NCBI GenBank assembly: GCA_018830135.1
Contig: JAHJTB010000520.1
Span: forward strand, 1-46,044
Direction: 5' to 3'
DNA: 46,044 bases
Origin: Pseudomonadota bacterium
Lineage (GTDB): Bacteria; Desulfobacterota; Desulfarculia; Adiutricales; JAGVGV01
A program made the position numbers and the translations under genes. The notes under the pieces were generated by a model. It worked only from the letters and a program-made list of their open reading frames with translations. It was not told the origin of the DNA and did no database searches. Each line of letters opens with the position of its first letter. The stretch's first letter is position 1. Positions 15,685-24,211 of this stretch are shown one piece after another.

Positions 15685-16467
15685 ATGGATATAGCAACGA
15701 TTATCGGGGTAATCAGCGGGACGGGGCTGGTTCTGGCCTCCATTCTGCTGAAGGCCAGCATCGTTAATTTCATCGATGTTTCCAGTATCTTCATCGTCTT
15801 CGGCGGCACCTTCGCCGCCACGCTCAACGCCTTTCCCCTGGCCAGCGTCATCAATGCCATCAAGACCTCGTTCAAGATCTTTTTCGGGCACCGGATCGAT
15901 TTCGTGGCCACCCTGCGGGACATGCTCAAAGTCGCCGTCCTGGCCCGCAAGGAAGGCATGTTGGCCCTGGAAAAGTATAAAACGGACGACATGTTCCTGA
16001 AAAAAGGCCTGGGCCTGGTGGCCGACGGGACCAAGGGCCAGGTCCTGCGGGAGATCATGGAACTGGAACGGGACATCACCATCGAGCGCCATGAGGAAAG
16101 CCAGCTCATTCTGGAAAAGATGGGCGAACTGGCTCCGGCCTGGGGCATGATCGGCACCCTGATCGGTCTGGTGATCATGCTGCTCAGCCTTTCCGACCCG
16201 TCGAGCATCGGGCCGGCCATGGCCGTGGCCCTGCTGACCACCTTCTACGGCGCCTTGTGGGCCAACTTTATCCTGCTGCCCGCCGCCAGCAAGCTGGAAC
16301 AGCGCAGCAAGCGGGAGGCCCTCAACACCAATCTCATCATCGAAACCCTGTTGTCCATCGCCGACACCGAAAATCCCCGCGTGCTCCAGGAACGTCTGCT
16401 CGGCTTTCTGCCGCCCAAGGAACGTCAATCCGCCCTGCCGGGCGGCAAGAAAAAGGGCGCCCAGTAA
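15685..16467 (+). CDS. motA: Flagellar stator protein MotA
   Basis: 260 aa. Inner-membrane proton/sodium channel subunit with four hydrophobic segments: about residues 5-22, 32-50, 150-175 and 182-205. Characteristic stretches are SSIFIVFGGTFAATLNAFPL in the second membrane segment and PAWGMIGTLIGLVIML in the third. The cytoplasmic loop holds the charged residues expected to contact FliG. It pairs with MotB, whose gene begins 3 nt after the stop, to drive flagellar rotation. Confidence 0.95.
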   Translation: MDIATIIGVISGTGLVLASILLKASIVNFIDVSSIFIVFGGTFAATLNAFPLASVINAIKTSFKIFFGHRIDFVATLRDMLKVAVLARKEGMLALEKYKTDDMFLKKGLGLVADGTKGQVLREIMELERDITIERHEESQLILEKMGELAPAWGMIGTLIGLVIMLLSLSDPSSIGPAMAVALLTTFYGALWANFILLPAASKLEQRSKREALNTNLIIETLLSIADTENPRVLQERLLGFLPPKERQSALPGGKKKGAQ

Positions 16468-16470
16468 ACC

Positions 16471-17271
16471 ATGGCCAAGAAAAAAAAAGGCGGCGCCCCG
16501 CCCTGGATGGCGACTTTTGCCGACATGTCCACCCTCTTGCTGACCTTTTTCGTCATCATGCTTTCAATGGCCAACATCGACATCCAGAAGTTCCGCGAAA
16601 TGCTCGGCTCGGTCAAGGAAGCCTTCGGCGTGCAGATTGAACAGCATGGCGAATACCAGGCCACCATCGACAAGACGGCCAAGCCCACCGAAAAAGCGCC
16701 GGTCCCTGGAGAAAAAAAGCCGATCAAGGAGGTCACGCCCCAGCAGTACCAAAGCCCCTACGTGGCCAAGGCGGCCAAGGAAATGGAGGGGCTTTCCGAA
16801 ACGGCCAAACGGGCCAAGGCCATGACTGAAATAAAAAACGCCATCGCCGACACCAAGATGGGCGAACTGGCCGACGTCCAAAGCGGTCCTCGCGGCATCC
16901 GCATCCGGATCAAGGGCGCCCTGCTGTTCGATCCGGGCCAGGCCGAATTGAAACCCGAGGCCAAGCCCTTTTTCGACAGCCTGGTCGAAGTCCTGGGCAA
17001 GTTCGGATACAGCCTGCTCGTGGAAGGCCACACCGACTCGAGTCCCATATCCACCGCCCAGTTCCCTTCCAACTGGGAACTATCGAGCTATCGGGCCTCG
17101 GCCGTGCTCCGCTATCTCATCAGCCGAGGCGTAGACCCGCTTCGCCTGACCAGCATCGGACTGGCGGACAACTATCCCCTGGCCGACAATAGCTCCGAAG
17201 AGGGCCGGGCCAAAAATCGCCGCGTCGAGTTCGTCCTGACCAAGCAGTCCATCCGGCCCGACATCAAGTAG
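16471..17271 (+). CDS. motB: Flagellar stator protein MotB
   Basis: 266 aa. A basic N-terminus precedes a single membrane segment ATFADMSTLLLTFFVIMLSMA carrying the ion-binding Asp18. A linker with many K/E/P residues follows, then an OmpA-like peptidoglycan-binding domain (about 140-266) with LLVEGHTDSSP and GRAKNRRVEFVL. It anchors the stator to the cell wall. Spacing of 3 nt to motA suggests coupled translation. The gene converges on cheR with only 23 nt between the stops. Confidence 0.95.
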   Translation: MAKKKKGGAPPWMATFADMSTLLLTFFVIMLSMANIDIQKFREMLGSVKEAFGVQIEQHGEYQATIDKTAKPTEKAPVPGEKKPIKEVTPQQYQSPYVAKAAKEMEGLSETAKRAKAMTEIKNAIADTKMGELADVQSGPRGIRIRIKGALLFDPGQAELKPEAKPFFDSLVEVLGKFGYSLLVEGHTDSSPISTAQFPSNWELSSYRASAVLRYLISRGVDPLRLTSIGLADNYPLADNSSEEGRAKNRRVEFVLTKQSIRPDIK

Positions 17272-17294
17272 CCCGCTCCGCCGGCCGCGGTCCG

Positions 17295-18119
17295 CTACTT
17301 TTTATACACGGCCACCTGGACGCGCTTGAAAAGGTGTTCGTAGCTGGTCAGGGACTCGGCGTGGCCGGTAAACAGATGCCCCCCGTCACTCAGATAGCGA
17401 TGAAAGCGGCTCAGCAGGGCCTGTTTTGTCGGCAGGTCGAAGTAGATCATCACGTTCCGGCAGACGATCAGGTCGAACTTTCCCGAAAACGGGTAGTCGG
17501 AATCAAGGAGGTTCAGCCGCCTGAAAGTCACCAGTTTTTTCACTTCATCCTTGATCTGATAAACGGTGTTCTGGCGGTCGCCGGTTCGTTCGAAATAGTT
17601 CTGAACCATCACCGTGGGCACCTTGACCACCTGCTGCTTGGTGTACACCCCGTCGATGCCTTTGCGGAGCATCCGGGTCGATATGTCGGTGGCCAGGATT
17701 TTCAAGTCCCAGGACCGGTCGTTGCCCAGGTATTCGAGTATGGTCATGGCCAGGGAATACGGCTCCTCGCCACTGGAACAGGCGGCGCTCCAGATGCGGA
17801 CCCGGTTCTGCCGCTGGCCTCTTTTCCTCGCCGTCAATTCCGGCAGCAGCGTCTTGGAAATGAAGTTGAAATGCGCCGGTTCCCGGAAGAAAAAGGTCAG
17901 GTTCGTACTGACCTGGTCCAACAGCTCCACCAAATGGTCGCCTGACTGGTCCGCCTTCAGAAGGGACACGATTTCTTCCGGCCCCTTGTACCCTTTCTTT
18001 CGGGCCAGGGTGGCCAGACGAGCATCCAGGAGTTCCCGTTTATTGTCCAGAACGATCCCGGATTCCCGGTAGACCAGATCGACCAGTTCTTTAAACAGCT
18101 TTTCGGATAATCGGGCCAA
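17295..18119 (-). CDS. cheR: Chemotaxis protein methyltransferase CheR
   Basis: 274 aa from TTG 18119. The all-alpha N-terminal domain (LFKELVDLVYRESGIVLDNK, RLATLARK) is followed by a Rossmann SAM-binding domain with IWSAACSSGEEPYSLAM, LATDIS and DLIVCRNVMIYFD. It methylates receptor glutamates using SAM. TTG 18119 is chosen because AGAGGA sits 6 nt upstream and the predicted promoter would start transcription near 18197, just inside the alternative ATG at 18200. The 27 extra residues of that longer form do not resemble CheR. Confidence 0.93.
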   Translation of the reverse strand: MARLSEKLFKELVDLVYRESGIVLDNKRELLDARLATLARKKGYKGPEEIVSLLKADQSGDHLVELLDQVSTNLTFFFREPAHFNFISKTLLPELTARKRGQRQNRVRIWSAACSSGEEPYSLAMTILEYLGNDRSWDLKILATDISTRMLRKGIDGVYTKQQVVKVPTVMVQNYFERTGDRQNTVYQIKDEVKKLVTFRRLNLLDSDYPFSGKFDLIVCRNVMIYFDLPTKQALLSRFHRYLSDGGHLFTGHAESLTSYEHLFKRVQVAVYKK

Positions 18120-18203
18120 GTTTTTCCTCTGTATCGCGATAATCGGTCCGGTCCCCGGCCAGCGCCCCCTCTTCGGTTCGGCCGGTTTCCCGTCCAACAT
18201 GTA

Positions 18204-18233
18204 AATATAGACCGATCATTCCGAATACGACAA
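18204..18233 (-). promoter_or_regulatory. Candidate sigma-70-type promoter of cheR
   Basis: Minus strand: TTGTCG (18233-18228), 18-base spacer, TATATT (18209-18204). The predicted start near 18197 gives a leader of about 78 nt before the TTG start. Confidence 0.5.
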
Positions 18234-18314
18234 CTTTTTTTGCCTGACCCGTCCCGGGCCGACGGTATGGAAACGTGGCGACCCAACGCCCGCCGGCCGT
18301 ATCCGGTCCCGATA

Positions 18315-18344
18315 TCGACATGGGCTCACGGATTGTGGTATATC
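18315..18344 (+). promoter_or_regulatory. Candidate promoter of the dehydrogenase/crotonase cluster
   Basis: TCGACA (18315-18320), 18-base spacer, TATATC (18339-18344). It would start transcription near 18351, about 39 nt before the dehydrogenase ATG. Confidence 0.45.
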
Positions 18345-18389
18345 AAAATGAATACGTGGAAGCCCGATTATTATCCAAGGAGAAAGCGA

Positions 18390-19187
18390 ATGACCGGAAC
18401 GGGACGCCTGGAAGGCAAAGTGGCGGTTATCACCGGCGCGGCCAGCGGCATTGGACAGGCCGCGTCGATCATGTTCGCCCGGGAAGGAGCCCGGGTCGTT
18501 CTGGCCGACGTGGTCGAGGACGAAATGCGTCGGATCGTGGACGAGATCGAGTCGAAGGGGGGAACGGCGGTCATGAAACGGACCGACGTTTCCGACGAGG
18601 ACCAGGTCCGGGCCCTGATCGAACTGGCCCTGAAGAACTTTTCACGACTCGACATCCTGTGCAACAACGCCGGGGTCACCGGCGGCTTGAACGAGATCGA
18701 GAACGAAGACGCCGACAACTGGCGTCGGGTCCTGGACGTCAACCTCATGGGCGCGGTGTACGGCGTCAAACACGTATCCGGACCCATGAAGTCGATCGGA
18801 GCCGGTTCGATCGTCAACACCGCCTCCGTGGCCGGCATCCGGGCCGGCGCCGGGTCCAACGCCTACAGCGCCAGCAAGGCGGCCCTGATCAACTTCACTC
18901 GGACCGCCGCCTGCGATCTGGGCGCCTTCAATGTCCGGGTCAACGCCGTCTGCCCCGGCCTGATCGAAACGGGTATGACCAAACCGGTCTTCGACTACGC
19001 CCGGGAGACCGGGAAGATCGGCAAGGTCGGCAATCGTTGCGAACTCAGGCGTTACGGGCGGCCCCATGAAATCGCGGGGGCCATGCTCTTTCTGGCCAGC
19101 GACGAGGCCAGCTTCATCACCGGCCAGGCCCTGGCCGTGGACGGCGGCAACACCTGCTCGCTCAACCTGCCGGGCATGAAATTCTAA
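18390..19187 (+). CDS. Short-chain dehydrogenase/reductase (SDR)
   Basis: 265 aa, classical SDR. The cofactor loop is TGAASGIG near the N-terminus and the acidic VVLADV end of beta-2 suggests NAD(H). NNAG, the catalytic serine in NTASVAG and the YSASK tetrad are all present. PGLIETGM and the C-terminal FITGQALAVDGG are typical of 3-hydroxyacyl-CoA and related dehydrogenases. The start follows AAGGAGAAAG. It heads a cluster with crotonases (next start 11 nt downstream), so a hydroxyacyl-CoA or similar substrate is likely. Confidence 0.92.
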   Translation: MTGTGRLEGKVAVITGAASGIGQAASIMFAREGARVVLADVVEDEMRRIVDEIESKGGTAVMKRTDVSDEDQVRALIELALKNFSRLDILCNNAGVTGGLNEIENEDADNWRRVLDVNLMGAVYGVKHVSGPMKSIGAGSIVNTASVAGIRAGAGSNAYSASKAALINFTRTAACDLGAFNVRVNAVCPGLIETGMTKPVFDYARETGKIGKVGNRCELRRYGRPHEIAGAMLFLASDEASFITGQALAVDGGNTCSLNLPGMKF

Positions 19188-19198
19188 AGGAGAAAACC

Positions 19199-19993
19199 AT
19201 GACGACCGAATACCAGTACATCAAGTGGGAACGCGAAGGAAATATCGGCATCCTGAAGTTCAACCGGCCCGAAACCATGAACGCCCTGGGACCCGAAATT
19301 AACGGGGACATGGCCGATTTCCTGCCCCGTCTGGCCCAGGACGAGGACCTGCGGGTCATGATTCTGACCGGCGAAGGCCGGGCCTTTTGCGCGGGCGGTA
19401 ACCTGGACGTCTTCATGGGACGTTCCAAAATGCACCGGGAGATGGGCGGGGCCATGCCCTTGTACAACAACGACATGGTCCGCCACTTCCTGAAACTGCC
19501 CTTCCCGATCATCGCCGCCGTAAATGGACCGGCCATCGGCGGCGGGATCACCCTGTCCCTGGCCGCCGACCTGCGCATCGCCTCCGAACAGGCCAGCTTC
19601 GGCGCGGTCTTCACCCGGGTCGGACTGTCCCCGGAGTACGGCAGTTCCTTCCTGCTCTCCAGGACCGTGGGCCTGACCCGGGCCTCGGAAATGGTCCTGA
19701 CCGCCCGGATCGTTGACGCGGCTGAAGCGTTGTCCATCGGGCTGGTCAGCCATGTCGTCCCGGGCGACCAGCTCATGGACCTGGCCCGGAAACTGGCCGG
19801 CCAGATCGCTTCCCTCTCCCCCGTCGCCGTCCGCATGGCCAAGCGCACCCTGCGCAACGGAATGAGCTGCACCCTGGATCAGGCCATCGACTACGAGGAA
19901 CTGGCCGAAACCCACTGCTTCAGCAGCCTGGACCACGAAGAGGCGGTCAAGGCGTTCGTGGAAAAACGCAAGCCGAATTTCGTGGGCCGTTAG
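19199..19993 (+). CDS. Crotonase-family protein 1, isomerase-like (PaaG type)
   Basis: 264 aa. The oxyanion-hole motifs GRAFCAGGNLD and NGPAIGGGITLSLAADLRIAS are present. The two glutamates of true enoyl-CoA hydratases are both missing: the first position is Thr in GGGIT, the second Phe in SFGAVFTRVG. Instead it has VGLSPEYGSS, where PaaG-like isomerases carry a catalytic Asp/Glu. A double-bond isomerase or a retro-type reaction on an acyl-CoA is more likely than hydration. AAGGAG precedes the ATG. It lies 11 nt after the dehydrogenase gene. Confidence 0.88.
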   Translation: MTTEYQYIKWEREGNIGILKFNRPETMNALGPEINGDMADFLPRLAQDEDLRVMILTGEGRAFCAGGNLDVFMGRSKMHREMGGAMPLYNNDMVRHFLKLPFPIIAAVNGPAIGGGITLSLAADLRIASEQASFGAVFTRVGLSPEYGSSFLLSRTVGLTRASEMVLTARIVDAAEALSIGLVSHVVPGDQLMDLARKLAGQIASLSPVAVRMAKRTLRNGMSCTLDQAIDYEELAETHCFSSLDHEEAVKAFVEKRKPNFVGR

Positions 19994-20049
19994 GTTCGGG
20001 CTTCGAGGTCGCCGTCCCCGGACCGGCGTCCGGGAGGGAGGTGAAGGAC

Positions 20050-20886
20050 ATGGCGGAACCGGGCGTGTTACTGGAACGCCGGGGCGGGGTGGCCGTGGTC
20101 ACCCTGAACCGGCCCGAGCGATGGAACGCCTTTAATGAAACCATGTGGGCCGGCCTGGAACGGACGGTTTCCGAACTGGAACCGGACCCGGGCCGGGTCG
20201 TCGTGGTCGTCGGCGCAGGGGACCAGGCCTTCTGCGCCGGCATGGACGTCAATCCCGACAATCCCCAGGTGACCGCCTTGGCCCGGGCCATCGAGACGGG
20301 CGATTGCGAATCCGTGACCGCCCTGCTCGAACGGATCCGCCGTGCGTTTGACCGCCTGGTCGGGCTGCCCGTACCCGTTATCGCCGCCGTCAACGGCGCG
20401 GCCTACGGCGGCGGCGCCGAACTGGCCGCCCGTTGCGATCTGCGGATCATGGACCCGAAGGCGATCCTTCGCTTTTCCGAAGTCCGCCTGGGCCTCATGC
20501 CCGACGTGGGCGGCGGCGTGGCCCTGACCCGCCTGATCGGGCCCGGAAGGGCGGCCGACCTGATCCTGACCGCCCGTCCCGTCCAGGCCGACGAGGCTTT
20601 CGCCCTGGGACTGGCCAGCCGCGTCACCGCGCCGGGACGGGCCCTGGACGAGGCCCTCGCCCTGGCCCGTCTCATCGAGGAAAACAGGCCCCTGGCCGTT
20701 CGATCGGCCCTGGAAGTGATCCGGCGCACCCCGGACCTGCCCCGCGACCAGGCTCTGGAACTGGAAACCCGGCTGGCGGCCGCGCTGATCGCCTCGGGCG
20801 AATGCGTACACGGCATCGCCGCCTTCCTCGAACGTCGCCTCCCCGTGTTTCCGGACCCCGACCCACCCGAAGCAAAAGGAGCGTGA
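20050..20886 (+). CDS. Crotonase-family protein 2, hydratase-like
   Basis: 278 aa. Both hydratase-type glutamates are kept: the first in YGGGAELAARCDLRI, the second in LRFSEVRLGLMPD. FCAGMDVNPDNP replaces the usual D-LKE stretch after the first oxyanion loop, so the substrate pocket differs from its neighbours. It may hydrate an enoyl-CoA. ATG 20050 is preferred because GGGAGGTGAAGG lies just upstream; the GTG at 20041 falls inside that site. The next gene starts 3 nt after its stop. Confidence 0.88.
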   Translation: MAEPGVLLERRGGVAVVTLNRPERWNAFNETMWAGLERTVSELEPDPGRVVVVVGAGDQAFCAGMDVNPDNPQVTALARAIETGDCESVTALLERIRRAFDRLVGLPVPVIAAVNGAAYGGGAELAARCDLRIMDPKAILRFSEVRLGLMPDVGGGVALTRLIGPGRAADLILTARPVQADEAFALGLASRVTAPGRALDEALALARLIEENRPLAVRSALEVIRRTPDLPRDQALELETRLAAALIASGECVHGIAAFLERRLPVFPDPDPPEAKGA

Positions 20887-20889
20887 TCC

Positions 20890-22221
20890 ATGCCTCAAAA
20901 ACCCATGCCTCCCGAAGGCATGAGCAAGGAAGCCGTGCTGGCGGCCCTGGAATCGCTTAGAACCCAAGACGCAGACTGGCGACAGGGCCGCATGTTCGGC
21001 CTGATCTACAACGCCGGCGACGACGTCGAGGACATGGCCCGCTCGGCCTACTCGGCCTTCCTCTTCCAAAACGCCCTCAGTCCCTTCGCCTTTCCCAGCC
21101 TGCTCCGCATGGAGACCGAGTTCGTCTCCATGCTGACCACCCTCTGCGGCGGAGACGATGAAACCGTGGGGGCCATGACCTCCGGCGGAACGGAAAGCAT
21201 CTTCATGGCCCTCAAGGCCGCCCGCGACTGGGCCCGGGCTCACCGGCCCGAAGTCTCGGCCCCCGAAATGGTCGTGCCGATCACCATCCACCCGGCCTGG
21301 AACAAGGCCGCCCACTACCTGGGCCTGAAAATCCTGCAGACCCCGGTCCGGGATGACTGCCGGGCCGACATGGACGCGCTTCGGGCGGCCGTGACCGATA
21401 ACACCATCATCCTGGGCGGATCGGCCGTATCCTACCCCCATGGCGTCGTGGACCCCATCGACGACCTGGGCCGACTGGCCTTGGAGAAAAACTGCTGGCT
21501 CCACGTGGACGCCTGCCTGGGCGGATTCATCCTGCCCTTCCTGAAAAAACTGGGACATGACATCCCCCCGTACGATTTCCAAGTGCCCGGGGTCAAGTCC
21601 ATGTCCGTGGATGTCCACAAATACGGCTATATATCCAAGGGCGGCTCGACCGCGCTCTACCGGAACGCCGAACTTCGGGAATACCAGTTTTTCGTCTACA
21701 CGGACTGGCCCGGCGGTATTTACGCCACGCCCAGCATGTCAGGAGCCCGGCCCGGCGGCACCATCGCCTCGGCCTGGGCCATGATGCACTATCTCGGCCA
21801 GGCCGGCTTCATGGAACGCGCGGACCGGGCCGTTACCGCCGCCAAACGCCTCCAGGAAGGCATCAACGCCCTGCCCGACCTGTTCGTCCTGGGCAGCCCC
21901 CCGGCCACGGTCTTCTCCTTCGGCAGCCGGACCATCAACATCTTCGAACTGGGGGCTAAAATGAAGGAACGGGGCTGGCACATGGACGCCCAGCACATGC
22001 CGGCCAGCCTGCACATGACCGTTTCTCCGGTCCACGAGACCATCGTCGACGACCTCCTGGCCGACCTGAAGGAAGCGGTTCGAGAAACCGAAGCGGTCCG
22101 GCCGGGGGAGGAGTCCGAAGACGCCGCCCTGTACGGCATGATGGGCACCATGCCAGACCGCAAGGCGGCCAAGGAGTTCGCCCTGAAATACCTTGGCGAA
22201 CTCTACCGTTTGAAATCCTGA
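20890..22221 (+). CDS. PLP-dependent group II decarboxylase / sphingosine-1-phosphate lyase-like protein
   Basis: 443 aa. Fold-type I PLP enzyme: TSGGTESIFMALKAARDW binds the cofactor phosphate, HVDACLGGFILPF contains the PLP-contacting Asp, and K244 in SVDVHKYGYISKGGS is the internal aldimine lysine. The layout matches the S1P-lyase branch more than glutamate decarboxylase (PYDFQVPGVKSMSVDVHK). Bacterial members cleave carbon-carbon bonds of amino-alcohol phosphates or decarboxylate amino acids. There is no membrane anchor, unlike eukaryotic S1P lyase. It is packed against crotonase 2 (3 nt), so a joint pathway is likely, but the substrate is unknown. Confidence 0.88.
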   Translation: MPQKPMPPEGMSKEAVLAALESLRTQDADWRQGRMFGLIYNAGDDVEDMARSAYSAFLFQNALSPFAFPSLLRMETEFVSMLTTLCGGDDETVGAMTSGGTESIFMALKAARDWARAHRPEVSAPEMVVPITIHPAWNKAAHYLGLKILQTPVRDDCRADMDALRAAVTDNTIILGGSAVSYPHGVVDPIDDLGRLALEKNCWLHVDACLGGFILPFLKKLGHDIPPYDFQVPGVKSMSVDVHKYGYISKGGSTALYRNAELREYQFFVYTDWPGGIYATPSMSGARPGGTIASAWAMMHYLGQAGFMERADRAVTAAKRLQEGINALPDLFVLGSPPATVFSFGSRTINIFELGAKMKERGWHMDAQHMPASLHMTVSPVHETIVDDLLADLKEAVRETEAVRPGEESEDAALYGMMGTMPDRKAAKEFALKYLGELYRLKS

Positions 22222-22224
22222 AAT

Positions 22225-22245
22225 CCGAAACCGAGCCGGTTTCGG
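22225..22245 (+). terminator. Stem-loop after the PLP lyase gene
   Basis: Perfect 9-bp stem CCGAAACCG/CGGTTTCGG with a 3-base loop, starting 4 nt past the stop codon. No T tract follows, so it may protect the 3' end instead of terminating. Confidence 0.45.
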
Positions 22246-22269
22246 CCGAGCCATGGTCATTCAATGAAC

Positions 22270-22359
22270 GAACAGGGGACATATGGGATTCCAGGCCCCC
22301 ACGCGGTCCGTCGCCGAGTCCTGGTATTTAATGGTGGCCGGGGCGGATGCCGGAGTCCT
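22270..22359 (+). repeat. Dispersed intergenic repeat, copy Y
   Basis: Begins GAACAGGGGACATATGGG and ends GCCGGAGTCCT. It aligns by eye with 28042-28147 in the same orientation, with shared blocks GACATAT-GGATTCC, CGCGGTC, GCCGA and GCCGGAGTCCT, and lacks about 17 internal bases. It lies in the 280-nt gap between the PLP lyase gene and crotonase 3. No ORF or promoter is evident in it. Confidence 0.55.
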
Positions 22360-22501
22360 CACTTGAGACCGTCCCCAAACACGGAGGGATTCGCCGGGCC
22401 GCATTCTCCGCTTGCGCCCGGCCGGTGATTTTACTATCCTGAATCCCAGAGCCGTCCGAACCCGAAAACTCGAACCGTAACACCTTCGAGGAGGTGGCAG
22501 A

Positions 22502-23284
22502 TTGTCCGTCGTATTACTGGAAAAACATGAAGGCATCGCGACCGTAACCCTGAACCGTCCCGAACGATTGAACGCGCTGTCCAGCGACCTGAGGACCGCC
22601 ATGGCCCAGGCCTTCCTGGACATCCGGGAGGACCCCGACGTCGGCGTGGTCATCGTCACCGGCGCCGGACGGGCCTTTTGCTCCGGTATGGACCTCAAGG
22701 AGGCCGCTGAAAAAGGCCTCCAATCCGGGGGCACCTCCCGCCTGTCCGAGGTCCTGCCCGTGAGCCGGATAATGGCCGAATGCGACCGCCCCATCATCGC
22801 CGCCGTCAACGGCGTCGCCGCCACGGGGGGGTTCGAACTGGCCCTGGCCTGCGACATCCGGATCGCTTCCACCCTGGCCCGCTTCGCCGACACCCACGCC
22901 CGGGTCGGCGTGCTGCCCGGATGGGGGCTGAGCCAGAAGCTCTCCCGCCTCATCGGCCTGGGCCGGGCCATGGAGATATCCCTGACCGGAAACTACATCG
23001 ACGCCGAAACCGCTCAAGCATGGGGCCTGGTCAACCGGGTCGTGCCGCCCGAAGACCTCATGCCCGCCTGCCGCGCCCTGGCCCGCGACATCCTTTCCAG
23101 CGTCCCCCAGGCCATCCGGGACTACAAACGCCTGATTCTGGAGGGCTTCCAGGAGACCCTCAAGCAGGGCATGGAAATGGAAGACCGCGTCTTCATCGAT
23201 TACGCCGCCCGCTCCTCCCGCGAGGAACTGGCCCTGCGCCGGGAGCAGGTCTTCAACCGGGGGCGGGAACAGAAAAACCGGTAA
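22502..23284 (+). CDS. Crotonase-family protein 3 (THxRVGVLPGWG type)
   Basis: 260 aa. It has the oxyanion motifs GRAFCSGMDLKEAAEKG and NGVAATGGFELALACDIRI. The first glutamate is kept in GGFEL, but the second is replaced by His in FADTHARVGVLPGWG. The enzyme is therefore not a textbook hydratase; this subfamily is common but poorly defined. The start is TTG 22502, supported by GAGGAGGTGG about 6 nt upstream. It is a close paralogue of the next gene (shared LTGNYIDA and DLMPACRALARD), so the two are a tandem duplication. Confidence 0.88.
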   Translation: MSVVLLEKHEGIATVTLNRPERLNALSSDLRTAMAQAFLDIREDPDVGVVIVTGAGRAFCSGMDLKEAAEKGLQSGGTSRLSEVLPVSRIMAECDRPIIAAVNGVAATGGFELALACDIRIASTLARFADTHARVGVLPGWGLSQKLSRLIGLGRAMEISLTGNYIDAETAQAWGLVNRVVPPEDLMPACRALARDILSSVPQAIRDYKRLILEGFQETLKQGMEMEDRVFIDYAARSSREELALRREQVFNRGREQKNR

Positions 23285-23320
23285 ACCCGGCCCCGGCCAG
23301 GACGTTCAGGAGATCGAAAC

Positions 23321-24118
23321 ATGTCCGCTCCGGTATTGCTGATCGAAAAAGACCAGGGCATCACCACCCTGACCCTGAATCGACCGGAGCGTCTCAACGC
23401 CTTGTCCCGGGAACTCATCGCGGCCCTGGCCCGGGCCTTCGAGGAACTGGCCGGCGACCCGGATACCGGCGTGGTCATTTTGACCGGGGCCGGGCGGGCC
23501 TTCTGCACCGGACTCGACCTCAAGGAGATCGCCGAAAAGGGCTTCGGCGAGAAAACGGACGACCCGGAAAAGGCCCAACGGGCCGTGGTCTCCAACATCG
23601 AAGCCTTCCCCAAGCCCGTCATAGGCGCCATCAACGGCCCCTGCGTCACCGGCGGCTTTGAAATCATTCTGGCCCTGGACGTCCTGTTCGCCTCGACCGA
23701 AGCCGTCTTCGCCGACACCCATGTCCGGGTCGGCCTGGTCCCCGGCTGGGGCATCAGCCAGCGCCTGCCCCGGCTCATCGGCATCCACCGGGCCAAGGAA
23801 CTGTCCCTGACCGGAAACTACATCGACGCCAAAACCGCCGAAGCCTGGGGGCTGCTCAACCGGGTCCTTCCCCCTCGGGACCTCATGCCCGCCTGCCGGG
23901 CTCTGGCCCGCGACATGCTCTCCGCCGCCCCCGGCGCGGTCCAAGCCTACAAGCAGGTCCTGGACACCGGCTTCGGCATGCCCCTGGCCGACGCCCTGCG
24001 CTACGAAATGCAGGCCGCCGGCGAACACGTCCGGCACATGACCGGCGGCATCGTGGGCCAACGCCGCCCCGGCGTCCAGGCCCGCGGCCGCGCGCAGAAG
24101 AAAAAGCACGAAGCCTGA
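23321..24118 (+). CDS. Crotonase-family protein 4, paralogue of protein 3
   Basis: 265 aa. Same layout as the gene before it: FCTGLDLKEIAEKGFGEKT, NGPCVTGGFEIILALDVLF and FADTHVRVGLVPGWGISQ. It again keeps the first glutamate and has His at the second position. The C-terminus is longer and very basic (RGRAQKKKHEA). The two copies have diverged well beyond a recent duplication, so they probably use different substrates. CAGGAGATCGAAAC precedes the ATG. A strong terminator ends the cluster. Confidence 0.88.
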   Translation: MSAPVLLIEKDQGITTLTLNRPERLNALSRELIAALARAFEELAGDPDTGVVILTGAGRAFCTGLDLKEIAEKGFGEKTDDPEKAQRAVVSNIEAFPKPVIGAINGPCVTGGFEIILALDVLFASTEAVFADTHVRVGLVPGWGISQRLPRLIGIHRAKELSLTGNYIDAKTAEAWGLLNRVLPPRDLMPACRALARDMLSAAPGAVQAYKQVLDTGFGMPLADALRYEMQAAGEHVRHMTGGIVGQRRPGVQARGRAQKKKHEA

Positions 24119-24155
24119 ACGAAACGCTTCTCAAGAACTCATTCGGCCTGGGTAC

Positions 24156-24190
24156 GCAAAAGGAGGGCTGAAAAGCCCTCCTTTTGCATT
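24156..24190. terminator. Bidirectional rho-independent terminator
   Basis: Perfect 14-bp stem GCAAAAGGAGGGCT (24156-24169) / AGCCCTCCTTTTGC (24174-24187) with a GAAA tetraloop and runs of T/A on both sides. It separates the crotonase cluster from the minus-strand methyltransferase gene and can serve both. Confidence 0.9.
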
Positions 24191-24211
24191 TATCCGTTGG
24201 ACTGAAGCGGA

